A stretch of 40,217 nucleotides of DNA from NCBI GenBank assembly GCA_024206195.1, contig JAAGZO010000831.1, forward strand, positions 1 through 40,217, given 5' to 3'. The stretch is from a bacterium. GTDB taxonomy: Archaea > Nanoarchaeota > Nanoarchaeia > Woesearchaeales > UBA10216. The notes beneath the pieces are model-generated. The model saw only the letters and a program-made list of their open reading frames with translations. It was not told the DNA's origin and made no database searches. A program made the position numbers and the translations under genes. Below, one piece after another: positions 1 to 6,189 of this stretch; the first letter of the stretch is position 1, and each line of letters opens with the position of its first letter.

Positions 1-91
1 TATGCTAGGCATAAAGATTGAAATTCTCATTACAAATAAGCTCCCAAAGGGATTTAAAAACTTTGAGGAATTACGAGAGTTTGAATCTTAA
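1..91 (+). CDS. 3' end of small hypothetical protein (complete copy at 39925-40167)
   Basis: The reading frame enters from the window edge, with its first whole codon at position 2, and stops at TAA 89-91. It encodes the last 29 residues of the 80-residue protein found complete at the other end of the window. It is partial only because the circular molecule was cut here. No function is recognised. Confidence 0.9.
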   Translation, partial: MLGIKIEILITNKLPKGFKNFEELREFES

Positions 92-109
92 ACTTATAAC
101 CAAAAACTT

Positions 110-124
110 AACCCTTAAAGGGTT
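110..124. promoter_or_regulatory. 7-1-7 perfect palindrome before a lipoprotein gene
   Basis: AACCCTT and AAGGGTT flank a single A, giving a perfect inverted repeat between the stop of the preceding gene and the GAAAGG ribosome binding site of the lipoprotein gene at 138. There is no T-tract, so a terminator is unlikely. It could be a protein-binding operator or a small RNA hairpin. A second 7-1-7 palindrome occurs at 3500-3514, in the same place relative to its downstream gene. Confidence 0.4.
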
Positions 125-137
125 GAAAGGACATAAT

Positions 138-383
138 ATGAAATATTTAACAATTATACTTTTTGCAGGTCTAGCGGGCTGCACTGATGCTGTTTGGGAT
201 AAAACATTTTCGCTTGGAGAGGGCAGAAAAATTGAATGTTATAGTGGTGGCAAACTTATCTATTCAGGTGTGAGCACTGGAAAAATTCAATCCGAGCAAT
301 CTTCAGATGGATATTTTTTCAGGGACAGAGATACTGGAAAACTGATGGAAGTTAGTGGTAACTGTGTTCTCACTTCTAAGTGA
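138..383 (+). CDS. Small phage lipoprotein (81 aa)
   Basis: The ATG at 138 follows a GAAAGG ribosome binding site at 125-130. The frame is open upstream to a TTG at 18, but that would bury the signal peptide, so it was rejected. The protein starts with a short charged end, a hydrophobic stretch and the lipobox L-A-G-C with Cys15, so it should be lipidated and anchored in the envelope facing the periplasm. The mature part carries a CYSGG motif, an SDGYFF segment and a late Cys, a pattern I remember from other small phage lipoproteins of unknown role. Superinfection exclusion is one possible job, by inference only. It is followed by a terminator. Confidence 0.85.
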   Translation: MKYLTIILFAGLAGCTDAVWDKTFSLGEGRKIECYSGGKLIYSGVSTGKIQSEQSSDGYFFRDRDTGKLMEVSGNCVLTSK

Positions 384-409
384 TCGGAACCAAAGAATAA
401 ACAAACACC

Positions 410-467
410 CCACTCACCCTTGGCACCTAACCGGATCTTTAATCAGTTGGGGGTGAGTGGTTTTTAT
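410..467 (+). terminator. Rho-independent terminator after the lipoprotein gene
   Basis: A perfect 10-bp stem (CCACTCACCC at 410-419, GGGTGAGTGG at 451-460) with a 31-base loop is followed directly by five Ts. It lies 27 bases after the lipoprotein stop and just before the next ribosome binding site. It should end, or weaken, the transcript arriving from the small-gene block at the other window end. The long loop may lower its efficiency. Confidence 0.75.
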
Positions 468-483
468 AAACGGACGAGAGAAC

Positions 484-765
484 ATGAACAGATACGAAGA
501 GAGAAAAATAGCAGAGTACTTGTGGGAGGGGAATCTCGAGGTGCTTGATCTGATGAAGAGGATCAAAACTCAGTACAAGAGATACCCTGAGATTATTAAG
601 TGGCTTGCCATGAATCAGATAAAAGGTCAGAGGATCTTTGATTTCTTTTATGAAGCTAATGGAAGGAAATCTAATGCGATCCTACCTGGCATAAAACAAA
701 TACTAATAAGAATTGATAACGATAAGTTTAACAAAGACGCTCTAACGATTAAGGAATTAAAATGA
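484..765 (+). CDS. Hypothetical protein (93 aa)
   Basis: The ATG at 484 is chosen over a GTG at 457, because the GTG would lie inside the terminator stem and the ATG has a purine-rich GGACGAGAG just upstream. The product is small, basic and apparently helical (MNRYEERKIAEYLWEG at the start), with no membrane segment or signal peptide. Its stop overlaps the start of the XRE regulator gene by four bases (ATGA), so the two are probably translated together. The function is not recognised. Confidence 0.75.
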   Translation: MNRYEERKIAEYLWEGNLEVLDLMKRIKTQYKRYPEIIKWLAMNQIKGQRIFDFFYEANGRKSNAILPGIKQILIRIDNDKFNKDALTIKELK

Positions 766-1001
766 GTTTACTAGGAAGCGAAATCAAAAGAATTAGAATG
801 GCGAAAAACAAGAACCAGAAAACAGTGGCCGCGTTAATGGAAGTAAGCGCGCAGTATCTTTCAAACGTAGAGAAGGGTAAGTGCGTGATGGCACCAGATA
901 GACTCAAGTCTATAAGCAAGATTCTGCGAGTTAAGCAGAGCACATTGATCAATCTAGCCGTAGAGGATTACAGAAACACGTTCACAGCCAAGATCAAGTA
1001 G
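762..1001 (+). CDS. XRE-family helix-turn-helix regulator (79 aa)
   Basis: The whole protein is one XRE/Cro-type DNA-binding domain. Residues 18-38 form the helix-turn-helix (KNQKTVAALMEVSAQYLSN), followed by the EKGK turn typical of the family and two more helices. There is no extra dimerisation or protease domain, so this is a Cro-like minimal regulator rather than a CI-like repressor. It is coupled by a 4-base overlap to the gene before it and by a TAGTG overlap to the gene after it. The likely targets are the early promoters, but no operator could be assigned. The family call is firm, the target is inference. Confidence 0.88.
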   Translation: MSLLGSEIKRIRMAKNKNQKTVAALMEVSAQYLSNVEKGKCVMAPDRLKSISKILRVKQSTLINLAVEDYRNTFTAKIK

Positions 1002-1135
1002 TGGCTTGCGTGATAGCAACATGCTTGGTCTGTGGCTTCTACTGGTACGAGGGTGGCCTTAAGAGGTGTCCGAAGTATGGTGGAACAGAGATCGACATTG
1101 ACTGCGATGAGGGGGTAGGCGATGAGGAAGAATAA
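1001..1135 (+). CDS. Small zinc-ribbon-like protein (44 aa)
   Basis: The GTG at 1001 overlaps the stop of the XRE gene by one base (TAGTG); a second GTG at 1010 is an alternative. The product has a CLVCG knuckle (Cys8, Cys11) and then CPKYGG (Cys23), which looks like a rubredoxin-type zinc ribbon in which the fourth ligand is Tyr (codon TAT, one transition from TGT). A Cys at position 35 might replace it. The C-terminus is acidic. The gene overlaps the next one by 14 bases. Such mini-proteins are common in phage early regions and have no assigned role. Confidence 0.6.
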   Translation: MACVIATCLVCGFYWYEGGLKRCPKYGGTEIDIDCDEGVGDEEE

Positions 1136-1274
1136 GGACGAGATAATTCAGGCGCTGATAATCTTCAGCGTCTGTGTACTCACTATATGGTTACAGTCGA
1201 AGATGTGGCAGCATCCCGATATGACAGAGCGTCAGATCTTTAAGAAGTACATTTTAAAATCAACAGATAAATAG
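1122..1274 (+). CDS. Small single-pass membrane protein (50 aa)
   Basis: The ATG at 1122 is preceded by a GAGGGGG run at 1108-1114. The product begins with a basic and acidic stretch, then a hydrophobic segment at residues 8-24 rich in Ile, Leu, Val and Phe, then a soluble basic tail. One transmembrane helix with the N-terminus inside is likely. The start lies within the end of the zinc-ribbon gene. No family is recognised. Confidence 0.6.
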   Translation: MRKNKDEIIQALIIFSVCVLTIWLQSKMWQHPDMTERQIFKKYILKSTDK

Positions 1275-1294
1275 ATTTATTGACGCGATCGGTA

Positions 1295-1322
1295 TTGAGC
1301 TTCTCTTAATATTGAATATATT
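1295..1322 (+). promoter_or_regulatory. Possible sigma70-type promoter before the HTH/helicase operon
   Basis: TTGAGC at 1295-1300 and TATATT at 1317-1322 are separated by 16 bases. Initiation near 1330 would leave a short leader carrying AGGGGAG before the ATG at 1345, which agrees with the start chosen for that gene. Each element differs from consensus and the region is AT-rich, so this is a weak call. Confidence 0.35.
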
Positions 1323-1344
1323 GACGGCTTATATTCAGGGGAGA

Positions 1345-1638
1345 ATGGCATTGATAGATCCAAGACTAGATTTTATTGACCTTAAGTTTCGTGAAAACTT
1401 ACAGGCTGCTAAGGATTACTACACGTACGATTACAATAAGATTCAGAACCGACAGAGAATTTATTACATCAACTCTCTGAAGTACTTCGACGTGTTGGCT
1501 CAAATGTATAGGGGCTACAAGCTTGAAACGTTAGCTAAGAAACATAAAGTCACTGAGTTTACCATTAGAACTCAGTGTATGAAGACGCAGAGGAAAATCG
1601 AGATGTACTTGAAGCTTAGAGATCTAGGTCGACTGTAG
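1345..1638 (+). CDS. Putative helix-turn-helix protein (97 aa)
   Basis: The ATG at 1345 follows AGGGGAG closely; the frame is open to a TTG at 1312 with no ribosome binding site, so the exact start is uncertain. The N-terminal half is rich in Tyr, Asp and Lys. Residues 56-86 (beginning RGYKLETLAKKHKVTEFTIR) resemble the helix-turn-helix of sigma region 4 and related regulators. Its stop overlaps the GTG of the helicase gene by one base (TAGTG), so the two are co-translated. It may be a transcription factor or helicase partner; the fold assignment is moderate and the role is unknown. Confidence 0.6.
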   Translation: MALIDPRLDFIDLKFRENLQAAKDYYTYDYNKIQNRQRIYYINSLKYFDVLAQMYRGYKLETLAKKHKVTEFTIRTQCMKTQRKIEMYLKLRDLGRL

Positions 1639-3071
1639 TGTTAACTCCGTATCCTTATCAGCAGAAAATCATAGATCGATTTAAAGACAAGAGATCAGTG
1701 GCTCTTCTCATGGAAGCTGGTGCTGGTAAGACTCTCATCGCTCTTAATATCTTAAGGCACAAGTACAACGCCCATGAGCGAGTGTTGCCGACTATAATCT
1801 TTTGTCCGATCATTGTTTTAAAGAACTGGCAGAGAGAGATTCAGATGTGCACGAAGGTTCCAGACGAGAGCGTTGGTGTAGTGATGGGCTCCCTTAAGAA
1901 GCGCTTGAGTGTTATCGAGAACCCACGTCACAAGATCTTGATTATTAACTACGAGGCGACGAGGTCAGAGGCGATACTGAACGCGTTAATAAAGTTCAAG
2001 GCAAGAGTTGTGGTGTGTGATGAGTCTCACAAGATTAAGGGCAACAGACTTAAGACTCCTAAGAAAAAAGACACGCTCACCGGCTCGATCTTTAAGATTT
2101 CAAGAGACAGTTACTATAGAATCATCATGTCGGGAACGCCGACGCCAAACCCTGAGGACATCTGGAGTCAATATTATTTTCTTGATCGGGGTGAGACTTT
2201 CGGCGACAGGTACTACTCGTTTAAATCAAAGTACTTCGTAAATAAGAATCAGGGCTGGGACTCTAGTAAAGCTTTTCCGAACTGGGTTTTTATAGAGTCT
2301 AGAACAGATGAGTACAAGAGGCGGTTAGCCTCACATGCCGTATCGATGAAAAAAGAAGAGTGTGTCGAGTTGCCAGACCTTGTGGAAAAGGTTGTTGAAA
2401 TCGAGCCGAGCCCAGAGATGTTAAAGCACTACAAGGCTGTGAAGAATAACCTGATCACCTGGCTTGAGGATCAAGAGGACAACCCTCTAGTCGTGCAGAA
2501 CGCGTTAACCAAACTGTTAAGGTTATCTGAGATACTCTCCGGGTACATGCGTCTTGAAGATGATAGCATTCATCCTATAAAGGATAATCCTACGTTGGAT
2601 GGCCTTGTGGAACTTTTACAAAGTACGCATCCCCACAAGGTCATCGTTTTCTGTAACTACAAACAGAACTATATAGATATCGCCAAGCGCTTAGAGAAAG
2701 CTAAGATCAAGTACGTTGAAATTCATGGTGGCGTTTCAACCAAGATTAAGCTTGAAAACGTTGATACGTTTAATGATTTATCTAACGACGTGCGTGTGTG
2801 TATAGCCAACCCACAGGCAGCAGGTGTGGGGATTAATCTTAAGTCAGCATCGTACACTATTTATTATTCTCTAGGTCATAGCCTGGTTGACTTCGAGCAG
2901 TCGCGTGCACGTAACTATCGCAGTGGATCAATTGATTTGTTTAGTAAGATAACTCATTACTACCTATGTCATCCTGGTTTAATTACTTCAAATATATTGA
3001 AGTCTGTTTTAAGTAAGAAGAAATTCGCTGATAACATTTTAGATATTAAGAAACTTGTTAAGGAGTTGTGA
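1638..3071 (+). CDS. SNF2-type superfamily 2 helicase/ATPase (477 aa)
   Basis: This is a DNA-dependent ATPase of the SNF2 group. Motifs appear in order: PYPYQQ near the N-terminus, Walker A EAGAGKT at 26-32, Walker B DESH at 128-131, SGTPTPN (motif III) at 165-171, VIVFCNY opening the second RecA lobe at about 335, AAGVGINL (motif V) at 394-401 and QSRARNYRSG (motif VI) at 421-430. Motif VI has Asn where the family usually has hydrophobic-His residues before the arginine finger. There is no nuclease domain. Phage members of this group are usually found in replication and recombination modules, matching the ssDNA-binding-like and VRR-NUC genes downstream. The start is a GTG coupled to the previous stop. 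Confidence 0.9.
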   Translation: MLTPYPYQQKIIDRFKDKRSVALLMEAGAGKTLIALNILRHKYNAHERVLPTIIFCPIIVLKNWQREIQMCTKVPDESVGVVMGSLKKRLSVIENPRHKILIINYEATRSEAILNALIKFKARVVVCDESHKIKGNRLKTPKKKDTLTGSIFKISRDSYYRIIMSGTPTPNPEDIWSQYYFLDRGETFGDRYYSFKSKYFVNKNQGWDSSKAFPNWVFIESRTDEYKRRLASHAVSMKKEECVELPDLVEKVVEIEPSPEMLKHYKAVKNNLITWLEDQEDNPLVVQNALTKLLRLSEILSGYMRLEDDSIHPIKDNPTLDGLVELLQSTHPHKVIVFCNYKQNYIDIAKRLEKAKIKYVEIHGGVSTKIKLENVDTFNDLSNDVRVCIANPQAAGVGINLKSASYTIYYSLGHSLVDFEQSRARNYRSGSIDLFSKITHYYLCHPGLITSNILKSVLSKKKFADNILDIKKLVKEL

Positions 3072-3073
3072 GA

Positions 3074-3493
3074 ATGGAAGTATCGAAACTACAAGAGATC
3101 TGTAACCGAATGCTTGAGATTAAAGAGGTCATTGCTGAGTACGATGCAGAGAAGAAATTGCTTAACGCTGAGTTAACTGAACTGAAACTAGAGATGGTAG
3201 AGCATCTTGATGAGCATGGCTTAAGATCGTTTGATCACGGCAACGGTAAGATTAGTTTAACAGAAAGACGCTCAGTGAAGATGGTTGATAAGTATAAGTT
3301 CTTCGAGTGGCTCAAGCGTCGCGGAGAACTTGAAGAGGTTGTCAGTGTGGCAGCCCCGAGACTCAACAAGATTTATAAGGATGAGTTAGAGGCAGCTATT
3401 GAGGACGGCAACGTTGATTTCCTTGAGAAGGGCCTTGAGGAGTTCGGTGTCAGTAAGCCGAACGTGTATAGAGATATCAGATTTTTAGATTGA
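3074..3493 (+). CDS. Hypothetical phage protein with N-terminal coiled coil (139 aa)
   Basis: AGGAG at 3061-3065 lies eight bases before the ATG at 3074, which is preferred over a GTG at 3068. Residues 5-45 form an amphipathic coiled coil rich in Glu, Leu and Lys. The middle holds a short beta-like segment (GNGKISLTERRSVKM), followed by a helical, charged C-terminus. The layout resembles uncharacterised proteins that accompany ssDNA-binding proteins in phage replication modules. It lies between the helicase and the ssDNA-binding-like gene. Function is inferred only from position. Confidence 0.75.
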   Translation: MEVSKLQEICNRMLEIKEVIAEYDAEKKLLNAELTELKLEMVEHLDEHGLRSFDHGNGKISLTERRSVKMVDKYKFFEWLKRRGELEEVVSVAAPRLNKIYKDELEAAIEDGNVDFLEKGLEEFGVSKPNVYRDIRFLD

Positions 3494-3499
3494 TTAAAT

Positions 3500-3514
3500 G
3501 CGAGCACTGCTCGC
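3500..3514. promoter_or_regulatory. 7-1-7 palindrome upstream of the ssDNA-binding-like gene
   Basis: GCGAGCA and TGCTCGC flank a single C. It sits between the coiled-coil gene stop and the AAAAGGAG binding site at 3523-3530. No T-tract follows, so it may be an operator or an RNA-stabilising hairpin. The architecture matches the palindrome at 110-124 although the sequence differs. Confidence 0.4.
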
Positions 3515-3537
3515 CGTAACGAAAAGGAGACTGTAAG

Positions 3538-4347
3538 ATGTCTAAGAAAGAAATAGCTAAGAAAGAAGTGACTCAAGAGATTCAAGTGTTCACTGAAACC
3601 AAAACCATGGGTGTTGCTGAAGAGGTCACATCAAGTGATATTCAGATGCCAAGTGTGATTTTAATGCAGGCGAATTCTGAAATTGTTAAAGACCGAACCA
3701 GTGAAATTAAGAGTGGTGATTTCGTACACTCTAACACCAAGGAGATCATGGGTTCAATCGATGAGCCACTAGAGCTCTGTGTGGTTGACATGTTCAAGAC
3801 TCAGGTCGTTACGGAAGTTAAGGGTAACAACTGGGTTGCCACGAAAGCTTGGGAACCAGAGATGGAAAAAGCTCCGTACACAGAAGAAGTTGACGGTGTG
3901 GAGAGAAAAAATCAGAAGTGTTATAACTACGTATGCTTCAGGCCACTTGATATTAGAGAGGTTGAATTACCAACAGGTGAGAAGAAGTATCTAGCCTCTC
4001 CGATTGTTGTGAAATTCAAGGGTGCCAGTGGTAAGAATGCCAAGAAATTCAACCAACTATGTAAGGACTACGAACTGTTCGGTCAGCCGTCTTGGTGCGT
4101 AAGTTTTAACCTTGTTGCAAGAGAAGATTCTAACGAGCACGGATCGTTCTTCGTTTATGATTTCGAGAAGAAAGGCCAAGCTCTGAAGGAAACTCAGATG
4201 GCTGCAGCTGCTCTATGTGAGATGTCTCAAGCTGCACGAGCTGCTGGTAACTTAGAGGTTGTGGACATGGAAGAAGTGTCAGTAGAGAAATCTGTCAACG
4301 ATATTCCGAACTACGCTCCTCAAACTAGACCTGTAGAGAAGTACTAA
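3538..4347 (+). CDS. Probable phage ssDNA-binding protein (269 aa)
   Basis: The ATG has a strong AAAAGGAG site. The N-terminal 30 residues are charged and disordered-looking. Residues 35-75 (starting IQMPSVILMQANSEIV, later SGDFVHSNTKEIMGS) match the opening of a phage family often placed in replication modules and thought to bind single-stranded DNA. A beta-rich core follows to about residue 215, then a helical Ala-rich segment and an acidic C-terminal region. An acidic tail is typical of ssDNA-binding proteins and recruits partners. The neighbours are a helicase upstream and a nuclease downstream. The family is remembered rather than searched, so the function is probable, not proven. Confidence 0.6.
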   Translation: MSKKEIAKKEVTQEIQVFTETKTMGVAEEVTSSDIQMPSVILMQANSEIVKDRTSEIKSGDFVHSNTKEIMGSIDEPLELCVVDMFKTQVVTEVKGNNWVATKAWEPEMEKAPYTEEVDGVERKNQKCYNYVCFRPLDIREVELPTGEKKYLASPIVVKFKGASGKNAKKFNQLCKDYELFGQPSWCVSFNLVAREDSNEHGSFFVYDFEKKGQALKETQMAAAALCEMSQAARAAGNLEVVDMEEVSVEKSVNDIPNYAPQTRPVEKY

Positions 4348-4367
4348 AACTAGACTAGAATAAGACC

Positions 4368-4398
4368 TTCGGCCATGTTTTTATGAGACATGGCTGAA
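4368..4398 (+). promoter_or_regulatory. Hairpin enclosing the start codon of the 4390 gene
   Basis: TTCGGCCATGT at 4368-4378 pairs with ACATGGCTGAA at 4388-4398: eleven pairs including one G-U, with a nine-base loop. The ATG start codon at 4390-4392 lies inside the 3' arm, and no good ribosome binding site is free upstream. In RNA this would hide the start codon. It may gate translation of the downstream gene pair. Confidence 0.5.
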
Positions 4399-4614
4399 GC
4401 AGACAAAGATAAAATCGAAGACCCTCTTTTAGATCTAGCGAAACTTCTCGAGCAGACGGCTCTGGCTGCCAAAGATAGGCTTGAGTGTTATCGAGAGCTT
4501 GTTGAGTGGGAATATATTCCAGAGGAAATCTTTGAGAAAATGATTGAAAACGAGCGCCTGGGAATGGTGGCTTATTTAGACAACGTACTTGCTTATTACC
4601 GGGGGGCCAATTGA
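4390..4614 (+). CDS. Small acidic hypothetical protein (74 aa)
   Basis: The product is acidic and helical throughout (DKDKIEDPLLDLAKLLEQTA at residues 5-24), with no membrane segment. The start codon is enclosed by a stable hairpin, and the only nearby purine stretch is a GAG in its loop, so translation may be low or regulated. The stop overlaps the TTG start of the VRR-NUC nuclease gene by four bases, so nuclease translation probably depends on this gene. It could be a nuclease partner, but no family is recognised. Confidence 0.7.
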   Translation: MAEADKDKIEDPLLDLAKLLEQTALAAKDRLECYRELVEWEYIPEEIFEKMIENERLGMVAYLDNVLAYYRGAN

Positions 4615-4925
4615 GTGAGGCAGCCTTCACAGCTGATTTTAAAAACCATTTAAAAGACATCAAGAAAACTCACGGCAAGAGCTTCTTCTTTTATAAAGTA
4701 TCAGATCGATACACCTCGGGAATACCAGATTTTTATATAGCCTTCAGGGGCCTGAGCGCTCACATAGAGCTTAAGGACAAGGGCAAGGAACCCTCTGACA
4801 TTCAATATCACCAGATGAAAAGAATGCAGCAGGCTGGACTACTGGCCGTGTGGTTCGATTCCCTGGAGTGTGCTTGCGAGTTTGTTGACGAGCTCGTCTC
4901 GAAACGAGTCGATGTGCAAGTTTAA
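4611..4925 (+). CDS. VRR-NUC domain nuclease (104 aa)
   Basis: This is a single-domain PD-(D/E)XK nuclease of the VRR-NUC group. The signature is clear: SGIPDFYIAFRG with Asp40, then AHIELKDKG with Glu53 and Lys55, and a conserved Gln in the following helix (IQYHQMKRMQQAG). Length is typical for stand-alone phage VRR-NUC proteins, which act on branched or looped DNA during replication and recombination. The start is TTG, coupled to the previous gene by a 4-base overlap. It ends the helicase, ssDNA-binding-like, nuclease cluster. Substrate preference is unknown. Confidence 0.88.
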   Translation: MSEAAFTADFKNHLKDIKKTHGKSFFFYKVSDRYTSGIPDFYIAFRGLSAHIELKDKGKEPSDIQYHQMKRMQQAGLLAVWFDSLECACEFVDELVSKRVDVQV

Positions 4926-4926
4926 G

Positions 4927-4954
4927 TTGCAATATCTTCGCAACGCGTTATTAT
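4927..4954 (+). promoter_or_regulatory. Possible promoter for the exported-protein genes
   Basis: TTGCAA at 4927-4932 and TATTAT at 4949-4954 are separated by 16 bases, directly after the nuclease stop. It would drive the 47-residue protein and the two lipoproteins. Elements match the consensus at four and five of six positions. Confidence 0.35.
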
Positions 4955-4960
4955 TAATGC

Positions 4961-5104
4961 ATGGACAAAACAAATAATAAAAAACAAGCAAAGCAAAACG
5001 AACTAACATTAAGTCTTTTTAGATCTAAAGCACATTTCGAGGCTATTGTCTGTTGGCTAATGGTTGAGATTATTAATAAGCAGATCTTAGAAGCTTCAAA
5101 ATAA
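4961..5104 (+). CDS. Small hypothetical protein (47 aa)
   Basis: An open frame from ATG 4961 to TAA 5102-5104 fills the gap between the nuclease and the lipoprotein gene. The N-terminal 15 residues are rich in Lys, Asn and Gln, and the rest is a mixed hydrophobic helix (HFEAIVCWLMVEIINKQILE). I see no ribosome binding site, so translation could be weak or leaderless. No family is recognised, and the reading could be chance. Confidence 0.4.
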   Translation: MDKTNNKKQAKQNELTLSLFRSKAHFEAIVCWLMVEIINKQILEASK

Positions 5105-5113
5105 GAGGTACGT

Positions 5114-6025
5114 ATGAAACGTTTACTATTAATTGCCATGCTGATTACAGCATGTTCAAAAGATCGCCCTATGGCAACTCAAACAGGTGTTGCAGAATCA
5201 TTCAAAGTTCTTGAGAAATCTTTCTATAACGGTATTTTCGCTGTTGAGAATAGCTATGTTTACCATAACGATAATCTCGTCTCTCTATACGACTTGAACG
5301 CCAGTGGGGAAATGACACTCGTTAACGTCGGCGACGATCTGAAAAGTTACGCCAATGAACAGAGCGTATTAAAACAAGGCGCTAGATTCTCATACGTGTT
5401 TGAGCACGATGGAATATATAAAAATTTCGTAACAAGAGCATCCAAGATCCACCTATTAACAAGCACAGACTTAGTTAACTGGAACGAAGAGGGAATTGTT
5501 CTTGATAACGATGCTAATAGAAACTCTTATAGACATCAGCAGTGGAACGCCGCAGTTACTTATGACCAGACCGGCAAGGCGCACATGTTATTAGAGTCAG
5601 GATCATCTGTTGGAAATCAAGCCGACGTAAGGCTTGTTTATTTCACAGCTCCTAGTGGAACCAACAATTTCACTGAAGAGTTAACTGTTGAGCACGTCCA
5701 AGGTGGTGGTAACGCTTGGATTCAACACATCCCAGGCAAAGGTTTATTATCAGTGCATGGTTCAGTGCACGGTGAGAACGGTGAGTTTTGGAGAATCAGA
5801 GCATCGATCCTACCCGATGGTGAAGCTCAGTGGATTACGGCTCCCATCAACGCTTTTGATATCGTCTTACCAGGGATTCACATTGCTGACCCACATCTAA
5901 TTGAAACGAAAGATGGTAAAATTTTAATGAGTTTAAGTTATGATCAAGTTTCGTCTGTTACTTACTTGTCCAGAAGTGACATGACGTTTGCTACTCTCTT
6001 TGATCTTATAAGCGAGAGCCTATGA
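5114..6025 (+). CDS. Large lipoprotein with a probable beta-propeller fold (303 aa)
   Basis: An AGAGG site precedes the ATG. The first 14 residues form a lipoprotein signal with lipobox I-T-A-C14, so the mature protein should be tethered to the envelope. The body is beta-rich with repeating blade-like units: SYVYHNDNLVSLYDL, a LLTSTDLVNWNEEG segment like those of five-bladed glycosidase propellers (GH43 and relatives), AAVTYDQTGKAHMLLESG, and HIADPHLIETKDGKILMSLS. The catalytic acids of GH43 could not be placed with confidence. It is large for a phage cargo lipoprotein. It could bind or modify a surface glycan, or block superinfection. The lipoprotein call is firm; the fold is moderate; the role is open. 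Confidence 0.8.
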   Translation: MKRLLLIAMLITACSKDRPMATQTGVAESFKVLEKSFYNGIFAVENSYVYHNDNLVSLYDLNASGEMTLVNVGDDLKSYANEQSVLKQGARFSYVFEHDGIYKNFVTRASKIHLLTSTDLVNWNEEGIVLDNDANRNSYRHQQWNAAVTYDQTGKAHMLLESGSSVGNQADVRLVYFTAPSGTNNFTEELTVEHVQGGGNAWIQHIPGKGLLSVHGSVHGENGEFWRIRASILPDGEAQWITAPINAFDIVLPGIHIADPHLIETKDGKILMSLSYDQVSSVTYLSRSDMTFATLFDLISESL

Positions 6026-6189
6026 GATACTTAGTGTTAGCTCTTTGTTTTGCTGGCTGCGGTTCTAACGAGCCGCAGCTTTTTAATGTGAATGGTGAAT
6101 CAATTAACTGCACAGTTATAGAGAAAGAACCATGCGGACTAACCCTAGCCTGTGAAGACAAGGGTTTTCATCAGTGTTATTCTAACTGA
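6022..6189 (+). CDS. Small cysteine-rich lipoprotein (55 aa)
   Basis: The ATG overlaps the previous stop by four bases (ATGA), so it is co-translated with the large lipoprotein. A short hydrophobic signal ends in F-A-G-C13, an acceptable lipobox. The mature part of about 43 residues has further Cys at 30, 38, 44 and 52, which suggests two disulfide bonds in the periplasm. It is the last gene of the plus-strand arm, and its 3' end overlaps that of the endolysin gene by eight bases on the opposite strand. No family is recognised. It may act with its larger neighbour. Confidence 0.7.
   Translation: MRYLVLALCFAGCGSNEPQLFNVNGESINCTVIEKEPCGLTLACEDKGFHQCYSN

Larger units (their letters stand above)
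1..141. repeat. Terminal direct repeat, left copy (circular overlap)
   Basis: These 141 bases are identical to the last 141 bases of the window. The exact length equals the largest default k-mer of a common metagenome assembler, so this is most simply the overlap left when a circular or circularly permuted genome is assembled, rather than a biological terminal repeat. The repeat holds the end of one small gene and the upstream region of the next, so the plus-strand operon is continuous across the junction. Confidence 0.95.

Noticed and set aside
18..137. Extended TTG start for the first lipoprotein
   Set aside because: It would place 40 residues before the signal peptide and overlap the previous gene; the ATG at 138 has a proper ribosome binding site.
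762..1001. XRE protein as evidence of lysogeny
   Set aside because: It is a minimal Cro-like protein, and neither an integrase nor a CI-type repressor was found.
4355..4663. Minus-strand open frame opposite the 74-residue gene and the nuclease start
   Set aside because: It is antisense to a coupled gene pair and has no ribosome binding site or context.
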